Source of the DNA: Flavobacteriales bacterium
Lineage (GTDB): Bacteria > Bacteroidota > Bacteroidia > Flavobacteriales_D > Sanyastnellaceae
Direction of reading: 5' to 3'
Assembly: GCA_002862785.1 (NCBI GenBank)
Contig: PKDZ01000005.1
Span: 37,875-101,874 of the forward strand
DNA: 64,000 bases
Under the pieces are notes generated by a model. It ran no database searches. It was not told the origin of the DNA and saw only the letters and a list, made by a program, of their open reading frames with translations. Position 1 is the first letter of the stretch. Each line of letters opens with the position of its first letter. Below, in pieces: positions 42,297 to 50,614 of the stretch. The position numbers were made by a program, and so were the translations under genes.

Positions 42297-43982
42297 TCAG
42301 TCGAGGAGGACCCGACGCGTCAACTGGGCACCATCGGGAAGGGACACCGTCACTAGCATCCAACCGCGCGGCAAGTTCGACACATCCAAGACAGCAGCCC
42401 CGCCCCACCACGATTCGATGCCAATCACGCGTCCCACCGCATCCCGCAAGGTCACGAGGGCGGCATCGGACCATCCGCCGGCCGCCAACCGGAGATGCAA
42501 CCGGTCGCTCGCGGGGTTGGGCATGAGCCGAAACTCGCGCTCCAATTGCATTTGGGCTACATCGGCAATTTCCTCGCAGGCTTGGTCCGGCCCACAGGGC
42601 ACGGTCGCTTCCAAATCGGGGTAGGCCCCGTGCAGGACGGTCTGTCCCGTGTTTTCCGGATCGAGCCAAAGCTCGAGCTTCTCGTCCGCCGGGTTCGGGT
42701 TGTCGTCCCAATGAAACGACATCTTTCCGTAGTAATCGGGCTGATTCGGGCCCGTGCCCGCTCCTGCACCACCGTTGGTGCAGGCGGACAATCCAGCCGA
42801 CAGGGTGCCGATAGACAACCCCTCCTCGTTGAACAGATGGGAACCGGAAGACCCGCCCTCGGTCACACCGTGTTCGGTGACCGTCTCCACCCAATAGACC
42901 CGCCAATGGGAACCAAAGTCTCCCAAGCTGATGCTGGAGGTGTTCTGCGTGTAGGTGCTGATTTTCTTGACGTCTCCGGAGGGGTGGTGGATGCCGACGC
43001 CCTCACCGGACCCCGAGCCGCTCGCGTCCCACCCGGCGAAATACACTGGCCAACTGGTCGGGATGGCATCCTCCACCTCGACGAGAAGAAAGTCGGAGCC
43101 CTGGAAGTTGCTGCCTTGGATGTCGTCGGAATCCGCGAGCCGGATGACCCCGGTCCGGCGGCGGTTGAGCAGCCCATTGCCTTCGCCACATTCGGGACGC
43201 TCGTAGTTGTAGTAGACCTTGAGCAGGGCGAAATCATCGTCGTCCGCATTGCTCGCGCAGTGCAAGGCCGTGAGCATGTATTGGCGGCAATCCAGGGCCG
43301 TCGTGTTGACCATGGCACCCGAGCACAGATAGGACCCGCCGTTTTCGATGATGGAGAGGCGCACGGTGGCATCGCGCTGGCACTCCCAACCCTGGATTTC
43401 CGGACAAGCCACATCCACCTCGCACGGCTGGCTGCCGCCCCGCGCCCCATCGACATCGCGGAACAGGGCTGCGGCCCCTTCCATGTGCAGGCGCACCGCC
43501 TCAGACAGGCCGGCCGGCACCTGCAGGCGCAGCACGGCCCATTCCCCTGGTACATCGCCGGTCGCCATCCGACCGTGATCGTCGTTGTCGCGGAAGTCAT
43601 AAGGCCCCTCCTGCCACGTGCCATCCTCATCGGTCACCCAGAGCTCCGCTCCAGCCGGCAAATGGAAATCATCAAAGTGCAGCGCCACGCCTTGGGCGTT
43701 GCCCACGTGCACTGCCATGACATGCTCGGTGACCCCTCCCTCAGGAGACAGGTCCACAGCCCCCGTTTGGACAATGCCGTACAGGTGCTTTCCCCCTTCG
43801 GCGGCTTCCTTGTCCGCCCGCAACCAAGCGGCCTCGACATCGAGGGCCGGCAACTCCACCACACTTCCCGTCAAGCCCAACAGCGAGGCGGGACACGGAC
43901 GGAAATCGGTTTGCGCTGCGAGGGACAAAGACGCGAACAGAAAACAGACGGCCGACAGGCCGAAGGGAAGGACGGTTCTCAT
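42297..43982 (-). CDS. Type IX secreted trypsin-like serine protease
   Basis: A 561 aa secreted protease from ATG 43982. Signal peptide ends near LAAQ (residue 24). A prodomain covers about 150 residues. The catalytic triad can be read as H241 (MLTALHCAS), D297 (QGSDFLLVEV) and S379 (EGGSSGSHLF), as in lysyl endopeptidase-like enzymes. The C-terminal 80 residues are a type A type IX sorting domain (LMPNPASDRLHLRL and ending QLTRRVLLD). It probably works outside the cell in protein digestion. It ends three bases from mutS2, tail to tail. Confidence 0.88.
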   Translation of the reverse strand: MRTVLPFGLSAVCFLFASLSLAAQTDFRPCPASLLGLTGSVVELPALDVEAAWLRADKEAAEGGKHLYGIVQTGAVDLSPEGGVTEHVMAVHVGNAQGVALHFDDFHLPAGAELWVTDEDGTWQEGPYDFRDNDDHGRMATGDVPGEWAVLRLQVPAGLSEAVRLHMEGAAALFRDVDGARGGSQPCEVDVACPEIQGWECQRDATVRLSIIENGGSYLCSGAMVNTTALDCRQYMLTALHCASNADDDDFALLKVYYNYERPECGEGNGLLNRRRTGVIRLADSDDIQGSNFQGSDFLLVEVEDAIPTSWPVYFAGWDASGSGSGEGVGIHHPSGDVKKISTYTQNTSSISLGDFGSHWRVYWVETVTEHGVTEGGSSGSHLFNEEGLSIGTLSAGLSACTNGGAGAGTGPNQPDYYGKMSFHWDDNPNPADEKLELWLDPENTGQTVLHGAYPDLEATVPCGPDQACEEIADVAQMQLEREFRLMPNPASDRLHLRLAAGGWSDAALVTLRDAVGRVIGIESWWGGAAVLDVSNLPRGWMLVTVSLPDGAQLTRRVLLD

Positions 43983-44095
43983 GGAAATGCAGGTTTTCCC
44001 GGGAGAGGGAAGGACTGGCAAGTTAAGGTCTGACCTCCTCCCATTTTTTGGGAATTGGAGGGGGGATCCCCGGGCGCGTGGGGGAAGCCTCCCCC

Positions 44096-44103
44096 TATCT
44101 TTC
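44096..44103 (+). promoter_or_regulatory. -7-like box TATCTTTC, 4 nt before start
   Basis: TATCTTTC followed by GGGC and the ATG at 44108; it is directly preceded by the hairpin GGGGGA-AGCC-TCCCCC (44080-44095). Confidence 0.45.
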
Positions 44104-44107
44104 GGGC

Positions 44108-45724
44108 ATGACCCAGTCCCTTCGACTCTCCCGCATGCTCACCTTTCTGGTTCTTGCCGTCCTGACGGCATGTCCCCTTGTCGGGCAGGCACAGGAGACG
44201 GTTCAAGAGCAAGGCGAGAAGTTCAACACCCTGCTCTACTACATGAACCGCATGTACGTCGACAGCGTGGACTTGGATGGATTGGTGGAAACCGCCATCC
44301 GCGGCATGCTCGAAGAGCTCGACCCGCACTCTGTCTACATCCCCGCCGAAGATCTCCAGCAGGCCGATGAGCCGCTCAACGGAAAGTTCGAAGGCATTGG
44401 TGTGCGCTTCAACATCATGAAGGACACCATCATGGTGGTCTCCACCATCGCAGGTGGCCCCAGCGAGAAGCTGGGCATCATGTCGGGTGACCGCATCGTG
44501 GAGGTGGATGGCGAGACGGTCGCTGGAATTGGCATCCGCAACAAGGGCGTGATGGACCGGCTCAAAGGCCCCAAAGGCACGCATGTCGACGTGGGCGTCC
44601 GCCGCGGGAAGGCCAAGGAGCTCATTCACTTCGACATCGAGCGCGACAAGATTCCGATTTACTCCGTGGACGCCAGCTACATGGTGGACGACCGCATCGG
44701 ATACATCAAGGTCAACCGGTTCTCGAAGGAGACCATGGGGGAATTGCACGATGCCTTGGACCAATTGAAAGGAGACGGCATGAAGGATCTCGTCCTGGAT
44801 CTTCAGGGCAATGGGGGCGGCATGCTCAACACGGCCATCGCCATGGGTGACGAGTTCCTGGCCGATGACCGCCTCATCGTCTACACCGACGGACGTTCAT
44901 TCCCTCGAGAAGACCGCCTCTCCGATACGGAAGGGCGCTTCGAGAAAGGCCGGCTTGTGGTCCTCGTGGACGAATCGAGCGCCAGCGCCAGTGAAATCGT
45001 CAGCGGCGCGGTTCAGGACTGGGACCGTGGACTCATCGTCGGCCGCCGCACCTTCGGCAAGGGACTGGTCCAACGTCCCGTCCGCCTGCCCGATGGCAGC
45101 GCGGTCCGACTGACGGTCCAGCAATACTTCACTCCCTCAGGACGCTGTATCCAAAAGCCCTATGACGAGGGCGTGGACGCCTACCGCAGGGAGAAGTACG
45201 AGCGCTTCGAAAAAGGGGAACTGATGTCCCTCGACAGTTTGGACTTGCCGGACAGCCTGCGGTACGAAACGCTCCAGCTCGGGCGGACTGTCTACGGCGG
45301 TGGCGGCATCCTCCCCGACGTCTTCGTCCCAATCGACACGAGCCTGAACAGCACCTACTTCACGGACCTGCTCCGGAAAGGACTGTTCAACCGGTCCGTC
45401 CTCGAGTATGTGGACGCCAACCGGACCCGCCTTGAACAGCAGTATGCCGACCGAGACGCCTTCGTGTCGGACACGTCTCTGGAGCAGGAGCTTCTCGATG
45501 GGCTCGTGGCCCTCGGTGAATCCGAAGAGGTGGCCTTCGTGGAGGAGGATTGGAATACCAGCCTGCCCGCCATCGAGTTGCGACTGAAGGCCATTCTCGC
45601 CCGGACCCTGTTCGACACGACGGCCTTCTACGAGGTCTTCAACCCCATCAATCCCATCTACAATCGGGGCCTCGAGGTTCTTCGGGACGGGACCTACAAG
45701 GCGAGTGGCGTCACCCACCGGTAA
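44108..45724 (+). CDS. S41-family C-terminal processing peptidase (Ctp/Prc)
   Basis: A 538 aa exported protease. Signal sequence at residues 1-30 (GQAQ end). A PDZ domain around residues 85-165 (GVRFNIMKDTIMVVSTIAGG; SGDRIVEVDGETVAGI) precedes the S41 core: LQGNGGGMLNTAI, then VLVDESSASASEIVSGA with the catalytic Ser and RTFGKGLVQ with the catalytic Lys. It cleaves C-terminal tails of envelope proteins. It lies divergently from the secreted protease, 125 bases away, and is followed by the DUF1573 lipoprotein. Confidence 0.93.
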   Translation: MTQSLRLSRMLTFLVLAVLTACPLVGQAQETVQEQGEKFNTLLYYMNRMYVDSVDLDGLVETAIRGMLEELDPHSVYIPAEDLQQADEPLNGKFEGIGVRFNIMKDTIMVVSTIAGGPSEKLGIMSGDRIVEVDGETVAGIGIRNKGVMDRLKGPKGTHVDVGVRRGKAKELIHFDIERDKIPIYSVDASYMVDDRIGYIKVNRFSKETMGELHDALDQLKGDGMKDLVLDLQGNGGGMLNTAIAMGDEFLADDRLIVYTDGRSFPREDRLSDTEGRFEKGRLVVLVDESSASASEIVSGAVQDWDRGLIVGRRTFGKGLVQRPVRLPDGSAVRLTVQQYFTPSGRCIQKPYDEGVDAYRREKYERFEKGELMSLDSLDLPDSLRYETLQLGRTVYGGGGILPDVFVPIDTSLNSTYFTDLLRKGLFNRSVLEYVDANRTRLEQQYADRDAFVSDTSLEQELLDGLVALGESEEVAFVEEDWNTSLPAIELRLKAILARTLFDTTAFYEVFNPINPIYNRGLEVLRDGTYKASGVTHR

Positions 45725-45783
45725 TCCACGCCCTCTTGCGGAACAACCCGGCTCCCGGAGGCCATTCGACCCCACTCCTGAAT

Positions 45784-45791
45784 TAATTTTG
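45784..45791 (+). promoter_or_regulatory. -7-like box TAATTTTG
   Basis: A perfect TAnnTTTG, 19 bases before the ATG at 45811. Confidence 0.5.
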
Positions 45792-45810
45792 CCCCATACG
45801 ACCCAGACCC

Positions 45811-46353
45811 ATGAACATCGCACGTTCCCTTTCCCTGTTTGCCCTTCCCCTCCTGCTCGTCGCCTGCGCTGGCGGTGCTGAAGAAGGAGATTCCGTGGGC
45901 TACACCGAAATGTCCGAGACCGAGGCCGCTGCCCAAAAGGAAGCCGCCGAAGCCGACAAGAAAATGGACCCCGCCCGCGACGCCGCCAAGGCGGAGGCCG
46001 CGGCACCGGCCGGCCCCACCACTTCCATGACCTTCGCTGAGAACAGCTGGGACTTCGGCACCATCGACGAAGGGGATGTCGTGACCCACGTGTTCACGTT
46101 CACCAACACCGGTAGTGAACCCCTCATCCTCGACCGCTGCAAGGGGTCCTGCGGATGCACGGTGCCTCAGTGCCCGAAGGAGCCGATCGCACCGGGTGCC
46201 GAAGGAGAGATTGAAGTCAAATTCAACTCCAAGGGCAAGAAGAACAAGCAGACTAAGACGGTCACCATCAACGCCAACACCGTGCCCGAGCAGACGCGGA
46301 TCACCATTTCCGCCAACGTGACCCCCGCTCCCGCGGACGGCGCTGGAAAGTGA
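45811..46353 (+). CDS. DUF1573 domain lipoprotein
   Basis: A 180 aa lipoprotein, lipobox LVAC with C19. A 50-residue Ala/Glu/Lys-rich linker leads to a DUF1573 immunoglobulin-like domain (FAENSWDFGTIDEGDVVTHVFTFTNTGSEPLIL, and the cysteine-rich CKGSCGCTVPQCPKEPIAPG). The family is common and abundant in Bacteroidota; the role is not established. A TAATTTTG box and a strong terminator make this a single-gene transcription unit. Confidence 0.9.
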   Translation: MNIARSLSLFALPLLLVACAGGAEEGDSVGYTEMSETEAAAQKEAAEADKKMDPARDAAKAEAAAPAGPTTSMTFAENSWDFGTIDEGDVVTHVFTFTNTGSEPLILDRCKGSCGCTVPQCPKEPIAPGAEGEIEVKFNSKGKKNKQTKTVTINANTVPEQTRITISANVTPAPADGAGK

Positions 46354-46373
46354 GTCCGCTTCGAATTCCATGA

Positions 46374-46401
46374 AAAAAGGCCCTCTTCGGAGGGCCTTTT
46401 T
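46374..46401. terminator. Bidirectional Rho-independent terminator
   Basis: Perfect 12-bp stem AAAAAGGCCCTC (46374-46385) with GAGGGCCTTTTT (46390-46401) and a TTCG tetraloop. It separates the lipoprotein gene from the convergent pterin dehydratase gene. Confidence 0.92.
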
Positions 46402-46427
46402 CGTTGGGATTCATGGACTTGATGTCC

Positions 46428-46661
46428 TCACTGGAGCAAGCGGTCGATGGCATCCGCCAACTTGCGATCGCGCTCGGTCACGACGTGGCCGGCATCGTGG
46501 GTATTCAGCTCAATGCGGACGTAGCTGTACTCGTTGTGGAAGACTGGGTGATGGCCCTGCTGCTCGGCGAGGAATGCGACCCGCGTCATGAAGGTGAAGG
46601 CCTCTCCGAAATCCTTGAATCGGAACTCCCTGACGAGGCGATTGTCCTTTTCCATCCACAT
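46428..46661 (-). CDS. 4a-hydroxytetrahydrobiopterin dehydratase (PCD/DCoH)
   Basis: A 77 aa pterin-4a-carbinolamine dehydratase. The signature is readable as REFRFKDFGEAFTFMTRVAFLAEQ, then HHP followed by YSYVRIELNTHDAGHVVTERD. The usual HHPxW has F after HHPV and the final GG is GH, so a few positions differ from the norm, but HHP and THD are present. It recycles the pterin cofactor of aromatic amino acid hydroxylases; no such hydroxylase is in the window. It shares a terminator with the DUF1573 gene. Confidence 0.85.
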   Translation of the reverse strand: MWMEKDNRLVREFRFKDFGEAFTFMTRVAFLAEQQGHHPVFHNEYSYVRIELNTHDAGHVVTERDRKLADAIDRLLQ

Positions 46662-46732
46662 GGCGACGTGCTTTCTGCGGTGAAGGTAGCGCCGGGGGTG
46701 GGAATTCGCCCGGCGGCCCCAACTTCGCGTCC

Positions 46733-48007
46733 ATGGATCCGCGACCGCATTCTCCCCGGCCCATTGCCTTCGCCCCGCCCTTCATCGACGAGGCGGCCAT
46801 CCAAGCCGTGGAACGCGTTCTCCGGTCCGGCTGGATCACCACGGGGCCGGAAACGGCGGCTTTCGAGGAGGAACTGGCGGCATTCTGCGGCGTCCCCAAG
46901 GTCGTCTGCGGTGGCTCTTGGACCGGCCTCGCCGGGGTCATCCTCGACTGGTTCGGTGTGGGACCCGGTGACGAGGTCATCCTCCCGTCCTACACGTATT
47001 GCGCCACGGCCAACGTCGTCCTCCACCGCGGGGCGGAACCCGTCCTCGTCGACCTCCCGGATCCGGAGAACGAGGACGGGTTCAACCTGATCTGGGCCGC
47101 CATCGAGCCGCATCTGACTCCCCGAACCAAGGTGGTGATGCCTGTGGATGTCGGTGGGTGGCCGGTCGCCCTGAACGGATGGAAGGACCGCCTCACGACT
47201 TGGGCGCGGGAGCATGGCTTCGAGGCCAGCCACCCCAACCAGGAACGGCTTGGACGCCCCCTCCTGCTGCTCGACGCTGCCCATTCTCTGGGCGCGACGC
47301 TGGGTGGGCACCCGGTGGCCCCGCAGTCGGACATCGCCATCTACTCCTTTCACGCCGTCAAGAACCTGACCACCGCCGAGGGCGGGGCGGCCGCTTTGGC
47401 CCTTCCACCGTCCTTCGAGGCCGACGAGGTCCATCGGGCCCTACGCACCCTCTGTCTTCACGGCCAGAGCAAGGACGCCGCCGCGAAATTCAATTCCTCC
47501 GGGCGCGCGGCCTGGCGATACGATGTGACCACAGCGGGGTTCAAATGCAACATGACCGACATCCAAGCGGCGCTTGGCCGCTCGGCGCTGGAGCGCTACC
47601 CCTCCGACCTCGAATGGCGCCATGCCCTATGTGACCGATACGATGCGGGATTCACAGGGTGGGAAGCCGCCATCCTGCCGAGGCGAACCGATGCTGGTCG
47701 CCGTGGGGCCGACCACCTGTACCTGTTGCGCCTGCCCTTGTTGGATGAAGCCGGACGGGACGCGCTCATCGATCGGCTCGCCGCTGAGCGGGTGGCGACC
47801 AACGTGCACTTCCAACCACTTCCCCTGCTCACGGTCCATGCTGAACGGGGAGAACGGATCGAAGACCACCCGAATGCCCACAGGGCCTATGCGTGCGAGA
47901 TCAGCCTTCCTGTGCACATGCACTTGACCCTGGACGATGTGGACCGGGTCGTGGCTGCGGTCCGACGGGGACATGACGCCATCCTCAACGACGTTTCGGC
48001 TTCATGA
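46733..48007 (+). CDS. DegT/DnrJ/EryC1-type sugar aminotransferase
   Basis: A 424 aa PLP-dependent enzyme. The pattern is VLRSGWITTGPETAAFEEELA at the N-terminus, LPSYTYCATANVVLHRGAEPV, then D181 in LLDAAHSLGA for the cofactor ring nitrogen and the Schiff-base K210 in SFHAVKNLTTAEGG. It should transaminate a keto-sugar nucleotide for a surface glycan. It overlaps the following sugar-phosphate transferase by ATGA (48004-48007), so the two are probably used in one short pathway. Confidence 0.9.
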   Translation: MDPRPHSPRPIAFAPPFIDEAAIQAVERVLRSGWITTGPETAAFEEELAAFCGVPKVVCGGSWTGLAGVILDWFGVGPGDEVILPSYTYCATANVVLHRGAEPVLVDLPDPENEDGFNLIWAAIEPHLTPRTKVVMPVDVGGWPVALNGWKDRLTTWAREHGFEASHPNQERLGRPLLLLDAAHSLGATLGGHPVAPQSDIAIYSFHAVKNLTTAEGGAAALALPPSFEADEVHRALRTLCLHGQSKDAAAKFNSSGRAAWRYDVTTAGFKCNMTDIQAALGRSALERYPSDLEWRHALCDRYDAGFTGWEAAILPRRTDAGRRGADHLYLLRLPLLDEAGRDALIDRLAAERVATNVHFQPLPLLTVHAERGERIEDHPNAHRAYACEISLPVHMHLTLDDVDRVVAAVRRGHDAILNDVSAS

Positions 48008-48591
48008 AGCGGGGACTGGACTTCCTGTTGGCCTTGGCTCTGCTCGTCCTTCTGGGGATTCCCCTGCTTGTAGTCGGTGGGATCCTCCTCCTTCTTGACG
48101 GCCGGCCGGTATTGTTCGCCCAAGAACGGATGGGCCGCAACGGACGGAAGTTCCGCATCCTGAAATTCAGAACGATGGCCGTGGCCCAGGCGCCTTCTCC
48201 CGAGATCACCGCCGGGGAAACGGACCAACGGATGACCGCCACCGGCCGATTCCTGCGCCGGAGACGCCTCGACGAATTCCCTCAACTGGTCAACGTGCTC
48301 GTCGGTCACATGAGCCTGGTGGGGCCCCGCCCCGAAGTGCCCCGCTACGTGGACCTGGAAGACCCCCGCTGGACGGTGGTCCTCTCCGTTCGCCCCGGCA
48401 TCACCGGACCGGACTCCCTCGCGTTCCGCAATGAGGGCATCGAACTCGCAGCGGCCGACGACGCTGACCGCCATTACCGAGAGGTGATCCTGCCGGAAAA
48501 ACTGAAGGTTCAGATGCAGTATGCCCAGGAGCGCAGTGTCCTCGGTGATGTGCGTCTCTTATTCCGCACGCTCGGCGTCCTCCGGGGCTGA
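48004..48591 (+). CDS. Undecaprenyl-phosphate sugar-1-phosphate transferase (WcaJ/PglC-like)
   Basis: A 195 aa bacterial sugar transferase with one N-terminal hydrophobic segment (LALALLVLLGIPLLVVGGIL) and the family core RKFRILKFRTM, RFLRRRRLDEFPQLVNVLVGHMSLVGPRPEVPRYV and VRPGITGPDSLAF. It transfers a sugar phosphate to undecaprenyl phosphate, starting a lipid-linked glycan. The upstream DegT gene overlaps, so the aminosugar produced there may be the substrate. Its last 33 bases overlap the converging SirB1-like gene. Confidence 0.92.
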   Translation: MKRGLDFLLALALLVLLGIPLLVVGGILLLLDGRPVLFAQERMGRNGRKFRILKFRTMAVAQAPSPEITAGETDQRMTATGRFLRRRRLDEFPQLVNVLVGHMSLVGPRPEVPRYVDLEDPRWTVVLSVRPGITGPDSLAFRNEGIELAAADDADRHYREVILPEKLKVQMQYAQERSVLGDVRLLFRTLGVLRG

Positions 48592-49467
48592 ACAGCCTTC
48601 CACGAAGAACAGCAGTTCCCGCATGCGCTCGGCTTGGCCGAGGTCTTCCTGGCGTTCGTAAGCGTAGGCGAGGTTGCCGATGAGTCGGCGCACCACATCG
48701 ACCGGATGGCAGGGTCCGCAATGGCGTTGATCCACTGGGAGATCGAGATGGCCGAGGAAGACATTGACCTCATCGGGATGGATGACACCGCCCTTGTTGA
48801 AGGGGTTGATGTAAAACAGCACGCTGCCTGGGCTGCCCTCCTCAGTGAATTCGCCGAGATGGCCACCATCACAATAGGCCAAGATGAAATGGTTGGGCAG
48901 GTTGACCCCGTGGATCGGCAGTTCGAGTTCCTGGGCCATGGCCAGATACACGGCGCCGAGCGCGAGGGAGTTCCCCTTCCGCTGGGACACCACCTCGGAC
49001 GGCAGGGCATGGTGGGGACGGGCGGCACCTCCCCGGGTTCCCTCAAAGCCATGGTGTTCGAAGAAAATCCGGTTGATGACGCGCACCTGCTCCAGGGCGG
49101 TCATGTCATCGTTGAGCTCGAGCCAGATGTCCTGACGAATGCGGTGGAGCGTCTCCTTCAGCCCGGCATTGCCGGCGGCCGGGTCGACATACTGGTTGAT
49201 TAGGAGCAGCGCTTCGGCCAATCCGTGATCCGCAGACTCCATCCAATTGGCGAACAGGGAGCGGACCTCCTGTGTGGCCAACTGGTCAAGCAGGGCTTTT
49301 GCCCGCGCAACGAACACCGTGCCGTGCCCCTCCTCTTCCAGCGCCCTCCTCAACGAAGGCACGGCGGCTTCTCCAATCTTCTCCAACTCCTGCTTCACGG
49401 TGGAAAAGATGCCCTCGTCGGGATCCTCCAGCAGGGAAATCAAGGCATGCAATTCGGTGACGCTCAT
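48559..49467 (-). CDS. SirB1-like transglutaminase-fold protein
   Basis: A 302 aa protein of the SirB1/tetratricopeptide-transglutaminase group. After an N-terminal helical half (ELHALISLLEDPDEGIF; LHRIRQDIWLELNDDMTALEQ), the domain RKGNSLALGAVYLAMAQELELPIHGVNLPNHFILAY is typical of the family. Function is not established. ATG 49467 is preferred over the upstream ATG at 49491. The gene ends TAA at 48559-48561, overlapping the sugar transferase gene by 33 bases. Confidence 0.85.
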   Translation of the reverse strand: MSVTELHALISLLEDPDEGIFSTVKQELEKIGEAAVPSLRRALEEEGHGTVFVARAKALLDQLATQEVRSLFANWMESADHGLAEALLLINQYVDPAAGNAGLKETLHRIRQDIWLELNDDMTALEQVRVINRIFFEHHGFEGTRGGAARPHHALPSEVVSQRKGNSLALGAVYLAMAQELELPIHGVNLPNHFILAYCDGGHLGEFTEEGSPGSVLFYINPFNKGGVIHPDEVNVFLGHLDLPVDQRHCGPCHPVDVVRRLIGNLAYAYERQEDLGQAERMRELLFFVEGCSAPEDAERAE

Positions 49468-49487
49468 AGCCGATCCAGGTTGTGGGC

Positions 49488-49495
49488 TCAAAGTA
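49488..49495 (-). promoter_or_regulatory. -7-like box TACTTTGA
   Basis: Minus-strand TACTTTGA, 20 bases before the ATG at 49467. Confidence 0.35.
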
Positions 49496-49513
49496 CTTCC
49501 GAGCTTTGCGGGC

Positions 49514-49521
49514 TATTTTGG
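49514..49521 (+). promoter_or_regulatory. -7-like box TATTTTGG, 4 nt before start
   Basis: TATTTTGG followed by GGAA and the rhomboid-gene ATG at 49526. Confidence 0.42.
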
Positions 49522-49525
49522 GGAA

Positions 49526-50614
49526 ATGGGTTCTTATCCGAACGACCGTGTGAATTCAACGCCTGCCCAGGAGTACGGAGGGACTTCGGCCTCTTCAGGC
49601 CCGGCCTCCCCGCCCCGCGGCGAGGGGGGACCGGACTCGGTGCGGATTGCGCGCGGCGCGCGGCCCTGGCGGGGAGCACGGAGACCGCCGGCGCCGACGG
49701 GCGGATTTCCCGATGCCGCCAGCCTTGCGGCCGACCGAGCCCTGATCCGCCTGGTGCTGACGGTCACCTTGGGGATTCTGATGGTCATCTGGGGGGTCTT
49801 CCTCATCGATGAGCAATTCGGGCTCGAACTCCGGCGCTTTGGCAACCGCCCACTGAAGGCGAATGGCCTTGCCGGCATCTTGGCCATGCCTCTGTTGCAC
49901 GGCGACTTTCAACACCTGTGGGGAAACACCGTGTCCTTCTTCTCACTCAATGCCCTGCTCCTCTATTTCTACCGCAACCTCGGATTCAAGGTGCTGGGTT
50001 GGTCCTGGCTGGCCACAGGGTGCCTCCTTTGGCTGAGCGGCGCGGACGGCAACCACATTGGATTGAGTGGAGTCATCTATTCCCTTTCCGCTTTCCTCTT
50101 CTTCAGTGGACTGATCCGTCAAGCCCCACGCCTCATCCGCGTCTCGATGGTGGTGGCCTTTCTCTACGGAAGCATCGTCTGGGGCGTTTTCCCCATTGAG
50201 GTTGGCGTCAGTTGGCAAGGCCACCTCTCCGGTGCCGTCGTGGGCAGCTTCCTGGCGATTGCCTGGAGGAAACAGGGGCCCCAGAAGCCCCCACCTCCCA
50301 CCGAGGAGGAAGAAGAAGACGGTCCCGCTCCCCCCGTGGCGGACAGGCCTGCCGTGCAGGAGGACCTCGTGCGGAGCGGCCGGCGGGCCATCCTGGAGTC
50401 GCCGACAGACGGCATCCTCGGCGAGGCCGCCGTGGAAGACACTTGGCTGACCTCCGAAGCCCCTTCTCCGGAGGAGGAATGGCGGGAATCGAGCCGCGTT
50501 CAACGCCTATGGAAAGGCCCTCGGCCGACCTCCTCTGAACACGCGAAATCCCGCCGAGGCGGGATTCGCAAGCCGCGCCAAGGCGGCCACATCAAGTCGA
50601 AGACCCGACGCTGA
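49526..50614 (+). CDS. Rhomboid family intramembrane serine protease
   Basis: A 362 aa membrane protease. The first 70 residues are disordered and Pro/Gly-rich; six hydrophobic segments follow (IRLVLTVTLGILMVIWGVFLI; HGDFQHLWGNTVSFFSLNALLLYFY). The catalytic Ser is in IGLSGVIYSLSAF (GxSG) and the His in SWQGHLSGAVVGS. The last 110 residues are a disordered acidic and then basic tail. It cleaves transmembrane segments of other proteins. Its stop directly abuts the dnaN stop with no gap. Confidence 0.9.
   Translation: MGSYPNDRVNSTPAQEYGGTSASSGPASPPRGEGGPDSVRIARGARPWRGARRPPAPTGGFPDAASLAADRALIRLVLTVTLGILMVIWGVFLIDEQFGLELRRFGNRPLKANGLAGILAMPLLHGDFQHLWGNTVSFFSLNALLLYFYRNLGFKVLGWSWLATGCLLWLSGADGNHIGLSGVIYSLSAFLFFSGLIRQAPRLIRVSMVVAFLYGSIVWGVFPIEVGVSWQGHLSGAVVGSFLAIAWRKQGPQKPPPPTEEEEEDGPAPPVADRPAVQEDLVRSGRRAILESPTDGILGEAAVEDTWLTSEAPSPEEEWRESSRVQRLWKGPRPTSSEHAKSRRGGIRKPRQGGHIKSKTRR

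Noticed and set aside
44050-44095. Inverted repeats upstream of the S41 peptidase as a terminator or riboswitch
   Set aside because: The repeats are short G/C runs next to a -7-like box; no gene ends here on the plus strand and no T-run follows.
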